Source: Anaerolineaceae bacterium
GTDB lineage: Bacteria > Chloroflexota > Anaerolineae > JAAYZQ01
Assembly: GCA_012514775.1 (NCBI GenBank)
Contig: JAAYZQ010000367.1
Location: 1 to 16,121, forward strand
Length of the DNA: 16,121 bases
Direction of reading: 5' to 3'
Shown here in pieces: positions 1 to 5,865 of this stretch; position 1 is the stretch's first letter, and each line of letters begins with the position of its first letter. A program made the position numbers and the translations under genes. Below the pieces are notes generated by a model, which had not been told where the DNA came from, ran no database searches, and saw nothing but the letters and a program-made list of their open reading frames with translations.

Positions 1-34
1 CGGTGCCCCCCAGGCCGATCGCGCCTATCCGACG

Positions 35-1513
35 ATGTTTCGCGTGCGACAAGTGAATCCCCAACCCCGGGTGCCCGACGTGGCCCGGGCCGTCCGCGAC
101 GCCCTGGCCGGCCTGGGCCTGGAGGCACAGATCCGGCCAGGCGAGTCGGTGGCCATCGCCGTCGGCAGCCGGGGCATCGCCGAGTTGCCCCTTATCGTCG
201 CCACCGCCGTCGAGTTTCTCCGGGCACTGGGCGCCGAGCCCTACGTGGTGCCGGCCATGGGCAGCCATGGGGGCGCCACGGCGGCGGGGCAGGCTTCGGT
301 GCTCCGGGCGCAGGGCATTAGCGCGGAGCGGCTCGGCTGCGAGGTCCGGGCGACCATGGAGACGGTCCGCCTGGGCAAGACGGCCGAGGGAGTGACCGTG
401 CACCTGGACCGGGAGGCGGCCAGGGCACACCACATCCTGGTCTGCAACCGTGTTCGACCCCATGCCTCCTTTCGGGGAGCCATCGAAAGTGGCCTGCTCA
501 AAATGCTCGTCGTGGGGCTGGGAAACTACGAGGGGGCCAGGCGCTACCACCAGGCCTTCGAGAAGCACGGCTTTGAGGCCACAGTGCGCAGCGCGGCCCG
601 GACCATCCTGGCGAGCTGCCCGGTGCTGGGTGGCCTGGCCATCGTGGAGAATGCCTACGCCCAGGTGGCGATCATCGACGCCCTGTCGGCGCGCGATATG
701 GAGGTGGGAGAGGAGCGGCTTTTGCGGCAGGCGCGGGGCTGGCTGCCGCGCTTTCCTTTTGACAGCGTGGACCTGCTGATCGTGGACGAGATGGGCAAGA
801 ACATCAGCGGCACCGGGCTCGACCGCAAGGTGATCGGGCCAGGATCGTTCGGCACGGGCAGCCTGCCGGCCGGGGCGCTGGTCAAGCTGTCGCGGGTTGG
901 GCAGGCCTACTGGCAGTTCGTGCTCCGCGGTGCTGCCGGCAGTCCCCACCGGCCCGTGGGCCACGTCGAGTTCATGGAGACCTTTGGCCGGAAGGGTTTG
1001 CGCTTTGCTGCCCGCGCCATTGGGCGGAGGGACGGGCCACCGGCCTCCGTCGAGCCCGAGGTGGGAGACAACCCGGGCGGTTACCCGGCCATTGGCCAGG
1101 TCCTGGTGCGGAGCCTGACCCCCGAGTCGGTGGGGAATGCAACCGGGCTCGACGGTGTGGATCTGTGCACCGACCGGCTGCTGGCCCAGGTCGACTGGCA
1201 CGCCACGCTGCTGAACGGCCTGGCTTCGGGCACCGTGGTCCTGCCCGTTACGCCGAAGCACTTTGCCACCGACCGGCAGGCAGTGGATTTCGCGTTGTCT
1301 ACCCTGGGTGCCCGGGGGCTTGATCCCGGGAGCCTTCGCCTGGTGCGCATCAGGAGCACCGCGCATCTCCAGGAGCTAGAGATTTCGGAGGCGTATCTGC
1401 CCGAAGTGGAGCGCCGCCCGGACCTGAGCGTGAGCGGGCAGGGCCACGAGATGGCTTTTGACCAGGAGGGAAGCTTGTTGCCTGCCGGCTGGGCAGGGGA
1501 CAGAGAGGGATGA
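35..1513 (+). CDS. LarA-like (DUF2088 / lactate racemase N-terminal domain) protein, 5' end possibly outside window
   Basis: The N-terminal half matches the DUF2088 family related to nickel-pincer lactate racemase LarA. Visible motifs are VPAMGSHGG (residues 72-80), NRVRPH (138-143) and ESGLLKM (151-157), followed by DEMGKNISGTG near 251-261. By analogy with LarA, H78, H143 and K156 sit where the catalytic histidines and the pincer-carrying lysine would be; this alignment is from memory. The C-terminal part (from about residue 351, PAIGQVLVRSLTPES) also fits the family. Between them, residues about 268-350 look like an insertion compared with the roughly 420-residue members I recall. The reading frame is open to the window edge, there is no Shine-Dalgarno before the ATG at 35, and homologues usually have a few residues before the YPxMxxVRQ motif, so the true start is probably upstream. 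The substrate is unknown. No larB, larC or larE maturation gene lies in the window. It overlaps the next gene by ATGA. Confidence 0.8.
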   Translation: MFRVRQVNPQPRVPDVARAVRDALAGLGLEAQIRPGESVAIAVGSRGIAELPLIVATAVEFLRALGAEPYVVPAMGSHGGATAAGQASVLRAQGISAERLGCEVRATMETVRLGKTAEGVTVHLDREAARAHHILVCNRVRPHASFRGAIESGLLKMLVVGLGNYEGARRYHQAFEKHGFEATVRSAARTILASCPVLGGLAIVENAYAQVAIIDALSARDMEVGEERLLRQARGWLPRFPFDSVDLLIVDEMGKNISGTGLDRKVIGPGSFGTGSLPAGALVKLSRVGQAYWQFVLRGAAGSPHRPVGHVEFMETFGRKGLRFAARAIGRRDGPPASVEPEVGDNPGGYPAIGQVLVRSLTPESVGNATGLDGVDLCTDRLLAQVDWHATLLNGLASGTVVLPVTPKHFATDRQAVDFALSTLGARGLDPGSLRLVRIRSTAHLQELEISEAYLPEVERRPDLSVSGQGHEMAFDQEGSLLPAGWAGDREG

Positions 1514-2445
1514 GCGTGACGCGAAAGACGGCCGTCCTCATCGGCTTGGCGGTACTAGTCCTGGCGCTCGGTTCCTACGCAGCCTGGGGAGGCCAGTTCT
1601 CCATGGCAGCGCGCATGGTGAGGGCCTACCGCGCTGCTCGCAGCTTTCAGGCCCGCTACCCGTACTTTGAGCGGGACGTGGCCTTTGACCCCGGGATGGA
1701 GCCTCGCCTGGACGTGTACTGGCCCGCCACAGGCGACGAGCACCCGGTGCTGGTCTTTGTACACGGCGGCTCCTGGAAGGACTATGACAAGGACATCTTT
1801 GCCCCGGTGGCCATGAAGCTGGTGCCGGAGGGCATGGTCGTCGTCATCCCCGACTATACACTCTATCCGGATGCTGGCTACGAGCAGATGACCGTCGAGG
1901 TCGCGGCCGCGCTGGACTGGACGCTGGAGAACATCCAGGACTATGGTGGCGATCCCCGCCGCGTGGTGGTTGCCGGCCATTCCGCCGGTGGTCACCTGGC
2001 GAGCCTGGCGCTGCTCGACGAGCGGTTCCTGGCCGCCCATGGCCGCAGCGCAACCGAGCTGTGCGGCCTGGTGGGCATGAGCGGCGTGTATGACGTGCAG
2101 GCCGAATACGATTATTATGCGCGGCGGGGTGTGACACCGCGGCTCATCACCGATGTCATGGGCGGCCGGGATAACCTGGCGGCCGCGTCGCCCGTGCGCT
2201 ACGTGCGGCCCGATCTGCCTCCCGTGCTGCTCATCCATGGCACCGAGGACAGCACCGTGCCCTCGAGCATCGCCCGGGAGTTTCACATGGCCCTGGAGCA
2301 GGCAGGGGCCGAGAGCCGGTTGGAGCTCCTGGCGGGGGCCGGCCACTCCGATTACTTGTTGGACGCCCTCGGGCGGGAGCGCGCGCCTTTGGTGGCCGGC
2401 CTGGTCGCCTTTGCGGACGGGTGCGCGGAGGCAGCCGGCCCGTGA
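1510..2445 (+). CDS. Membrane-anchored alpha/beta hydrolase (BD-FAE / hormone-sensitive-lipase-like esterase)
   Basis: This 311-residue alpha/beta-hydrolase has an N-terminal hydrophobic segment (residues about 8-25) that should act as a signal anchor, placing the catalytic domain outside the cytoplasm. The oxyanion-hole motif HGG is at 85-87. The nucleophile elbow GHSAGG is at 156-161, with Ser158 as nucleophile. The remaining triad members are likely Asp247 in HGTEDSTVP and His279 in GAGHSDYL. This pattern is typical of the carboxylesterase/BD-FAE group that includes prenylcysteine methylesterase-like proteins. The substrate, probably an ester, cannot be read from the sequence. Its ATG overlaps the stop of the LarA-like gene (ATGA at 1510-1513), with a purine-rich GGGACAGAGAGGG just upstream, so the two are translationally coupled. 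The gene ends 22 bases from the stop of the convergent MoaD-like gene, and no hairpin terminator is visible between them. Confidence 0.85.
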   Translation: MSVTRKTAVLIGLAVLVLALGSYAAWGGQFSMAARMVRAYRAARSFQARYPYFERDVAFDPGMEPRLDVYWPATGDEHPVLVFVHGGSWKDYDKDIFAPVAMKLVPEGMVVVIPDYTLYPDAGYEQMTVEVAAALDWTLENIQDYGGDPRRVVVAGHSAGGHLASLALLDERFLAAHGRSATELCGLVGMSGVYDVQAEYDYYARRGVTPRLITDVMGGRDNLAAASPVRYVRPDLPPVLLIHGTEDSTVPSSIAREFHMALEQAGAESRLELLAGAGHSDYLLDALGRERAPLVAGLVAFADGCAEAAGP

Positions 2446-2467
2446 TTCCCAGCCGGGTGTGAAGGGG

Positions 2468-2785
2468 CTACATACTGAGCAGGGCCATATCCAGACCAAA
2501 GAGCCCGAGCCGGGCATTCTGGCCGACGGGGACGTCCAGGTTCCAATCGTGGACGTCGTCACGGGATTGCAGATAGCCATACATGACGGCGGCCCGGGCA
2601 CGCGACGCCAGGAGGCGGGAGTCGAGAAAGATGTGGTTCACTTCTTCCAAGGGGATGCCAGCCTGCGCCAGGATGGAGGACACCGTCTCGCCGGGGCGCG
2701 CCTCCACGCCCAGGACGCACTTCTGGCCGGGCCTGGTCTGGTGCCCGTAGCGGCGCAGGTTGCCATAAAGATGGATCTCGACCAT
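2468..2785 (-). CDS. MoaD/ThiS-like beta-grasp protein lacking the C-terminal Gly-Gly
   Basis: This 105-residue protein has the ubiquitin-like MoaD/ThiS outline: a first strand MVEIHLYGNLRRY, then PGETVSSILAQAGIPLEEVNHIFLDSRLL (about 31-59), the usual turn and helix region, and a final VGQNARLGLFG strand (87-97). MoaD and ThiS normally end in Gly-Gly, which becomes thiocarboxylated and donates sulfur to molybdopterin or thiazole. Here the chain ends LFGLDMALLSM with no glycine pair, so the classical sulfur-carrier chemistry is not expected without processing or a different mechanism. No moaE, thiF/moeB or other cofactor gene is adjacent. The ATG at 2785 is preceded by AAAGGTG at a suitable distance. 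The gene has its own near-consensus promoter and is divergent from manA. Family assignment is fairly secure; function is unknown. Confidence 0.72.
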   Translation of the reverse strand: MVEIHLYGNLRRYGHQTRPGQKCVLGVEARPGETVSSILAQAGIPLEEVNHIFLDSRLLASRARAAVMYGYLQSRDDVHDWNLDVPVGQNARLGLFGLDMALLSM

Positions 2786-2808
2786 GGTTGCACACCTTTC
2801 GTCTCATA

Positions 2809-2823
2809 CTGCTGTGGCAGCAG
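2809..2823 (-). promoter_or_regulatory. Small hairpin in the 5' leader of the MoaD-like gene
   Basis: CTGCTG and CAGCAG flank a three-base loop (6-bp perfect stem) inside the roughly 60-nt leader between the predicted transcription start (about 2847) and the ATG at 2785. It lies upstream of the ribosome-binding site. The leader is too short for a typical molybdenum-cofactor or TPP riboswitch. A regulatory or stabilising role is possible but unproven. Confidence 0.3.
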
Positions 2824-2853
2824 GTTTGCAGGGATAACGATCATCCCGGGTTC

Positions 2854-2881
2854 AGTATATAGCACAGGCGCTCGTTGTCAA
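2854..2881 (-). promoter_or_regulatory. Sigma-70-type promoter for the MoaD-like gene
   Basis: On the minus strand a perfect -35 TTGACA (complement of 2876-2881) is followed after 16 bp by -10 TATACT (complement of 2854-2859). The predicted start is near 2847, giving a leader of about 60 nt before the ATG at 2785. The -35 overlaps that of the divergent manA promoter. Confidence 0.7.
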
Positions 2882-2903
2882 GAGAAGATTGCATTAATAT
2901 TCT
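2875..2903 (+). promoter_or_regulatory. Probable sigma-70-type promoter for manA
   Basis: TTGTCA (2875-2880), a 17-bp spacer and TATTCT (2898-2903) form an acceptable promoter in an AT-rich island. Predicted initiation is around 2910, leaving about 24 nt before the ATG at 2934. It is weaker than the opposing promoter, with which it shares bases 2876-2880 of the -35 box. Confidence 0.5.
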
Positions 2904-2933
2904 CGAGTGGGCGTGGCCCAGAAGGAGAGGGAA

Positions 2934-3986
2934 ATGGTGGACGCTGACCGGCTGGCGGCCAGTGGCGGCAAGGCCGCCCGGCTTTATCCAATGACCTTTG
3001 AGCCTGTGTTCAAGGATTACATTTGGGGCGGGCGCAGCCTGGCCAGGTTTGGGCGCCGCCTGCCGCCCGAGGGCCCGGTGGCCGAGAGCTGGGAGATTTC
3101 GGCCCACGAAGACGGAACCACCCGCGTCGAAAACGGCGCCTATGCCGGCCGCCTCCTGACCGAGGTGCACGCCGAGCTGGGCCTGGACCTCATTGGCCGC
3201 AACAATGCCTGGGCCCACGAAAGGGGGAAATTTCCACTTCTCGTCAAGCTGCTGGATGCCCACACGCCTCTGTCGGTGCAGGTACACCCCACCGACGACT
3301 ATGCCCGGGCCCACGAGGGCAACGAGCTGGGCAAGACCGAGATGTGGTACGTATTGCACGCCGAGCCGGGCGCGGAGCTCATCCTGGGCGTGACGGCGGG
3401 CACGACGCGGGAGGCGCTGGGCCGCGCCATCGAGGAAACGCGTCTGGAACCCTACCTGCACCACGTTGCGGTTCGTGCCGGCGACCACGTCTGCGTGCCG
3501 GCGGGCACGCTGCACGCCATCCTCGATGGCCTGATCCTCATCGAGATCCAACAGAACTCGAACACCACCTACCGGGTCTATGACTGGGGACGGGTGGGCA
3601 AGGATGGCAAGCCCCGGCCCCTGCACGTGGACAGGGCGCTGGACGTCATCGATCTGGACGTTGTAGAGCCCCAGGTGGAGGCGGCACAGGTCGTGGAGGA
3701 AGAAGAAGGCTACCGACGCGCTGTCCTGTGCCGGAACGACTATTTCATGGCCGAGCGCATCGAGCTGGATGCCGGCTCGGTGCTCCACGGCACCTGTAAC
3801 GGCGACACGCTGGAGATTTGGGGGGCCATCGACGGCCAGGCGGAGATCAACGATCTCGATCTGCCGGCGGTGCGCTTCGCGCTGCTGCCGGCGTCCCTGG
3901 GCGACTATGCCGTGCGGGCAGTCTCGCCGGCAACCCTGCTGCGAACCTACACACCCCCGTCGCGCCCCTGGTTGGACGAGGAGTAG
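2934..3986 (+). CDS. manA: Class I mannose-6-phosphate isomerase
   Basis: This 350-residue cupin-fold enzyme interconverts fructose 6-phosphate and mannose 6-phosphate, using zinc in the cytoplasm. It has the compact Firmicutes-like type I layout: FKDYIWGG (26-33), LSVQVHPTDDYA (113-124), GKTEMWYVL (133-141), VPAGTLHAI (188-196) and EIQQNSNTTYRVYDWGR (204-220). Q116, H118, E136 and H194 are the expected metal ligands, and R214 is the likely catalytic arginine. A GTG at 2907 is open in frame, but the ATG at 2934 is preceded by AGGAGAGG at 2923-2930, and the predicted transcription start near 2910 would exclude the GTG; I chose 2934. A further in-frame ATG (residue 20, MTFEPVF) resembles the start of shorter homologues. 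The product feeds GDP-mannose or related sugar nucleotides, which fits the glycosyltransferases downstream. Confidence 0.92.
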   Translation: MVDADRLAASGGKAARLYPMTFEPVFKDYIWGGRSLARFGRRLPPEGPVAESWEISAHEDGTTRVENGAYAGRLLTEVHAELGLDLIGRNNAWAHERGKFPLLVKLLDAHTPLSVQVHPTDDYARAHEGNELGKTEMWYVLHAEPGAELILGVTAGTTREALGRAIEETRLEPYLHHVAVRAGDHVCVPAGTLHAILDGLILIEIQQNSNTTYRVYDWGRVGKDGKPRPLHVDRALDVIDLDVVEPQVEAAQVVEEEEGYRRAVLCRNDYFMAERIELDAGSVLHGTCNGDTLEIWGAIDGQAEINDLDLPAVRFALLPASLGDYAVRAVSPATLLRTYTPPSRPWLDEE

Positions 3987-3996
3987 TTGGCGTAGG

Positions 3997-4018
3997 GGCC
4001 GGCGAGGGCGCGCCGGCC
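3997..4018. terminator. GC-rich hairpin between convergent manA and the split-barrel gene
   Basis: GGCCGGCG (3997-4004) and CGCCGGCC (4011-4018) form a perfect 8-bp stem with a six-base loop in the 36-base gap between the two convergent stop codons. Neither side carries a clear T-tract, so it is at best a weak bidirectional terminator or transcript-end stabiliser. Confidence 0.4.
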
Positions 4019-4022
4019 AGCC

Positions 4023-4868
4023 TCACCAGCTCGTGACCGGCTCCAGGGGCAAGGGGGGATACACCTGCTGGGGCGTGGGTGGCATGGGGTTGTACACCCA
4101 ATCGACCCGGATGCTACCGCACTGCTGTCCAGCGACCCGGCGCAGGCCCTGGTACTCGCCCCGCAGGAGCACATCTTCCATTTGCAGCGACATGCCCAGG
4201 AAAGCGGCCGGCGCGCCGCGGGGGATGGCCTTCAGAGCCTCGCCATAGACGCTCGCCGCAAAGAGAACCTCCCCGGCGCCCGCGGCCTGGGCCTGGATAA
4301 CCGGCACGATGCAGGGGTATCCGTCGCCGTCCACGTAGGCCAGAAATTTCAGGTTGCCCAGCTTGTTCAGTAGCGCCTGCGTCCAGGCGTTCATCGCCTC
4401 GCCCGCCGGCCGGTGGACCGCTCGAGCGGCCATGGTCTGCAACGACGCCGCCACCACGCGGCCCATGGGCAAGGCTGAACGCCCGCTCTGCTCGACGAGA
4501 TCCAGGTAGTAGACGGTGTGCACGCCAAAGTAGGCGTTGTAGCGGAACATGGGCTGGTTGTTATAGAGCTCGAACTCGGGACCCTGGCGGGCCGTGTGGG
4601 TGAACGTCGCCTTGCCCCGCCACAAGTTTTTGTCAAGGGTCATCACCAGGAAGGCGGCCCGCGGGTTCTGCCGTAGAAAGCCCTTGCTGGTGCCTTCGAT
4701 AAACTGGCCAAAGGTCAACTGCGTGGGCGTGTTGGCCCGCAAGCTTGCCAGGAGGGTCAGGTGCGGCAGCCCCTCGGGGTTGACCGTGGCCAGGAGCCCG
4801 ATCTTCATGGCCGGCTGCAGGGCCTGGATGTCGTCAGCCGAGAACGTGGCCAGCTTTGTCTTGGTCAT
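4023..4868 (-). CDS. Two-domain pyridoxamine 5'-phosphate oxidase-like FMN split-barrel protein
   Basis: The 281-residue product has a PNPOx-type split-barrel start, KIGLLATVNPEGLPHLTLL (22-40), with LTFGQFIEGTSKGFLRQNPR and AFLVMTL (51-78). This is followed by a linker and a second stretch with the same rhythm, LKFLAYVDGDGYPCIVPV (173-190), VLFAASVYGEALKAIPRG (201-218) and AAFLGMSLQMEDVLLRGEY (221-239). It therefore looks like a tandem of two split-barrel units, the second more diverged. Relatives bind FMN, F420 or haem and act as oxidoreductases or binding proteins; which applies here is unclear. It lies last in the glycyl radical enzyme operon. Its ATG at 4868 lies inside the activase gene (35-base overlap), with GGAGGG six bases upstream, so translation is coupled to the activase. 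Association with a glycyl radical enzyme is unusual and suggests redox support or handling of substrate or product. Confidence 0.75.
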   Translation of the reverse strand: MTKTKLATFSADDIQALQPAMKIGLLATVNPEGLPHLTLLASLRANTPTQLTFGQFIEGTSKGFLRQNPRAAFLVMTLDKNLWRGKATFTHTARQGPEFELYNNQPMFRYNAYFGVHTVYYLDLVEQSGRSALPMGRVVAASLQTMAARAVHRPAGEAMNAWTQALLNKLGNLKFLAYVDGDGYPCIVPVIQAQAAGAGEVLFAASVYGEALKAIPRGAPAAFLGMSLQMEDVLLRGEYQGLRRVAGQQCGSIRVDWVYNPMPPTPQQVYPPLPLEPVTSW

Positions 4869-5856
4869 TCATACCCTCCATGGAGGCCGGCATTTCATCC
4901 GGCCGCGTCGCGCCGGTGGCGATGACGATCTCGGGCGGCACGCCCGATCCCCGGGCGATCTCGGCCCACCGGCTCAGCTCCCCGCCGGTCAGCAGGGGCG
5001 CCGTCGCAAACTGCCATTCCATGCCCAGGCGGCGATATTTATCTCGGCACAGATTGTTAAAGGCGCACAGCTCCCACCGTTCCACCAGCCCGTCAAGATG
5101 GGCCGCAATCCAGGCGCCCAGCCCCTCCAGGTTTTCGCGGCTGGCCGTGGCGCCAGGGATGAGGGGGGTGCGAATCCAGAGGCGGGGCGAGGAAGTGTTG
5201 CCCGCCACATAGTCGCCCACGCTGCGCAGGGCCCCCAGGATGGCCTCGTTGTCCTGCCCGGTAAAGGCCCGGTGCCGGGAGGCGTCGATCTCCTTGAGGT
5301 CAAAGAGCACCATGTCGGTGTGGGGCAGGATGCGGGCCAGGGCGTGGGGCGCGGCCAGGCCGCAGGTGTCCAGGGCGGTCGACACGGCGCTCGCCTTCAG
5401 GCGCTCAAAGAGGGCCGCCACAAAGGCGGGCTGCATGGCCGGCTCGCCTCCCGACGCGGTCACGCCGCCGCCCGAAGCCTGGTAGTAGGTACGATCCTTC
5501 AGCAGCTCGTCCACCAGCCCGTCCACGGTAACGGTCCTGCCCAACAGCTCCAGGGCGCCGCCGGGACATGCTTCGGCGCACAGGCCGCAGCCAGTGCAGC
5601 GCTCGCGGTCGATGTGGATCCCCTGGGGCGTGGCCTGCAGGCAGCCCGTGGGGCAGGCGCCGAGGCAGGTCTGGCAGCCGATGCAGCGGCCCTCCAGCCA
5701 CTGCACCTCCGGGCGGGAAGAGATACTCTCGGGATTGTGGCACCAGGCGCAGCGCAGGGGGCAGCCCTTGAAAAAGACCGTCGTGCGGATGCCCGGCCCA
5801 TCCTCGGTTGATAGCCTCTGTAGGTGGAGAATCCGGCCCTGCCTGTCTTCGCTCAT
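4834..5856 (-). CDS. Glycyl radical enzyme activating enzyme (radical SAM, PflA family, with two ferredoxin-type clusters)
   Basis: This 340-residue radical SAM enzyme uses S-adenosylmethionine and a [4Fe-4S] cluster to abstract hydrogen from the glycine of its partner enzyme. The family signature STEDGPGIRTTVFFKGCPLRCAWC is present, with cluster ligands C32, C36 and C39. Two CxxCxxCxxxC ferredoxin-like motifs follow at C58/C61/C64/C68 and C87/C90/C93/C97, as in activases of glycerol dehydratase, hydroxyphenylacetate decarboxylase and similar enzymes but not in short PflA. The SAM-contacting GGEP is at 136-139. The start at 5856 is nine bases after the stop of the glycyl radical enzyme. No strong ribosome-binding site is visible, so coupling is likely. 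The C-terminal 11 codons overlap the split-barrel gene. Oxygen sensitivity of this chemistry implies expression under anoxic conditions. Confidence 0.93.
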   Translation of the reverse strand: MSEDRQGRILHLQRLSTEDGPGIRTTVFFKGCPLRCAWCHNPESISSRPEVQWLEGRCIGCQTCLGACPTGCLQATPQGIHIDRERCTGCGLCAEACPGGALELLGRTVTVDGLVDELLKDRTYYQASGGGVTASGGEPAMQPAFVAALFERLKASAVSTALDTCGLAAPHALARILPHTDMVLFDLKEIDASRHRAFTGQDNEAILGALRSVGDYVAGNTSSPRLWIRTPLIPGATASRENLEGLGAWIAAHLDGLVERWELCAFNNLCRDKYRRLGMEWQFATAPLLTGGELSRWAEIARGSGVPPEIVIATGATRPDEMPASMEGMNDQDKAGHVLG

Positions 5857-5865
5857 GGCTCGCGG

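Noticed and set aside
1555..2601. 348-codon minus-strand frame over the alpha/beta hydrolase
   Set aside because: Shadow of the hydrolase, which has an intact catalytic triad; the shadow shows no family resemblance and also runs into the MoaD-like gene.
2786..2850. Molybdenum-cofactor or TPP riboswitch ahead of the MoaD/ThiS-like gene
   Set aside because: The predicted leader is only about 60 nt with one 6-bp hairpin, too small for these classes.
4594..5811. 405-codon plus-strand frame opposite the activase
   Set aside because: Antisense of clear radical SAM and ferredoxin motifs; no recognisable domain.
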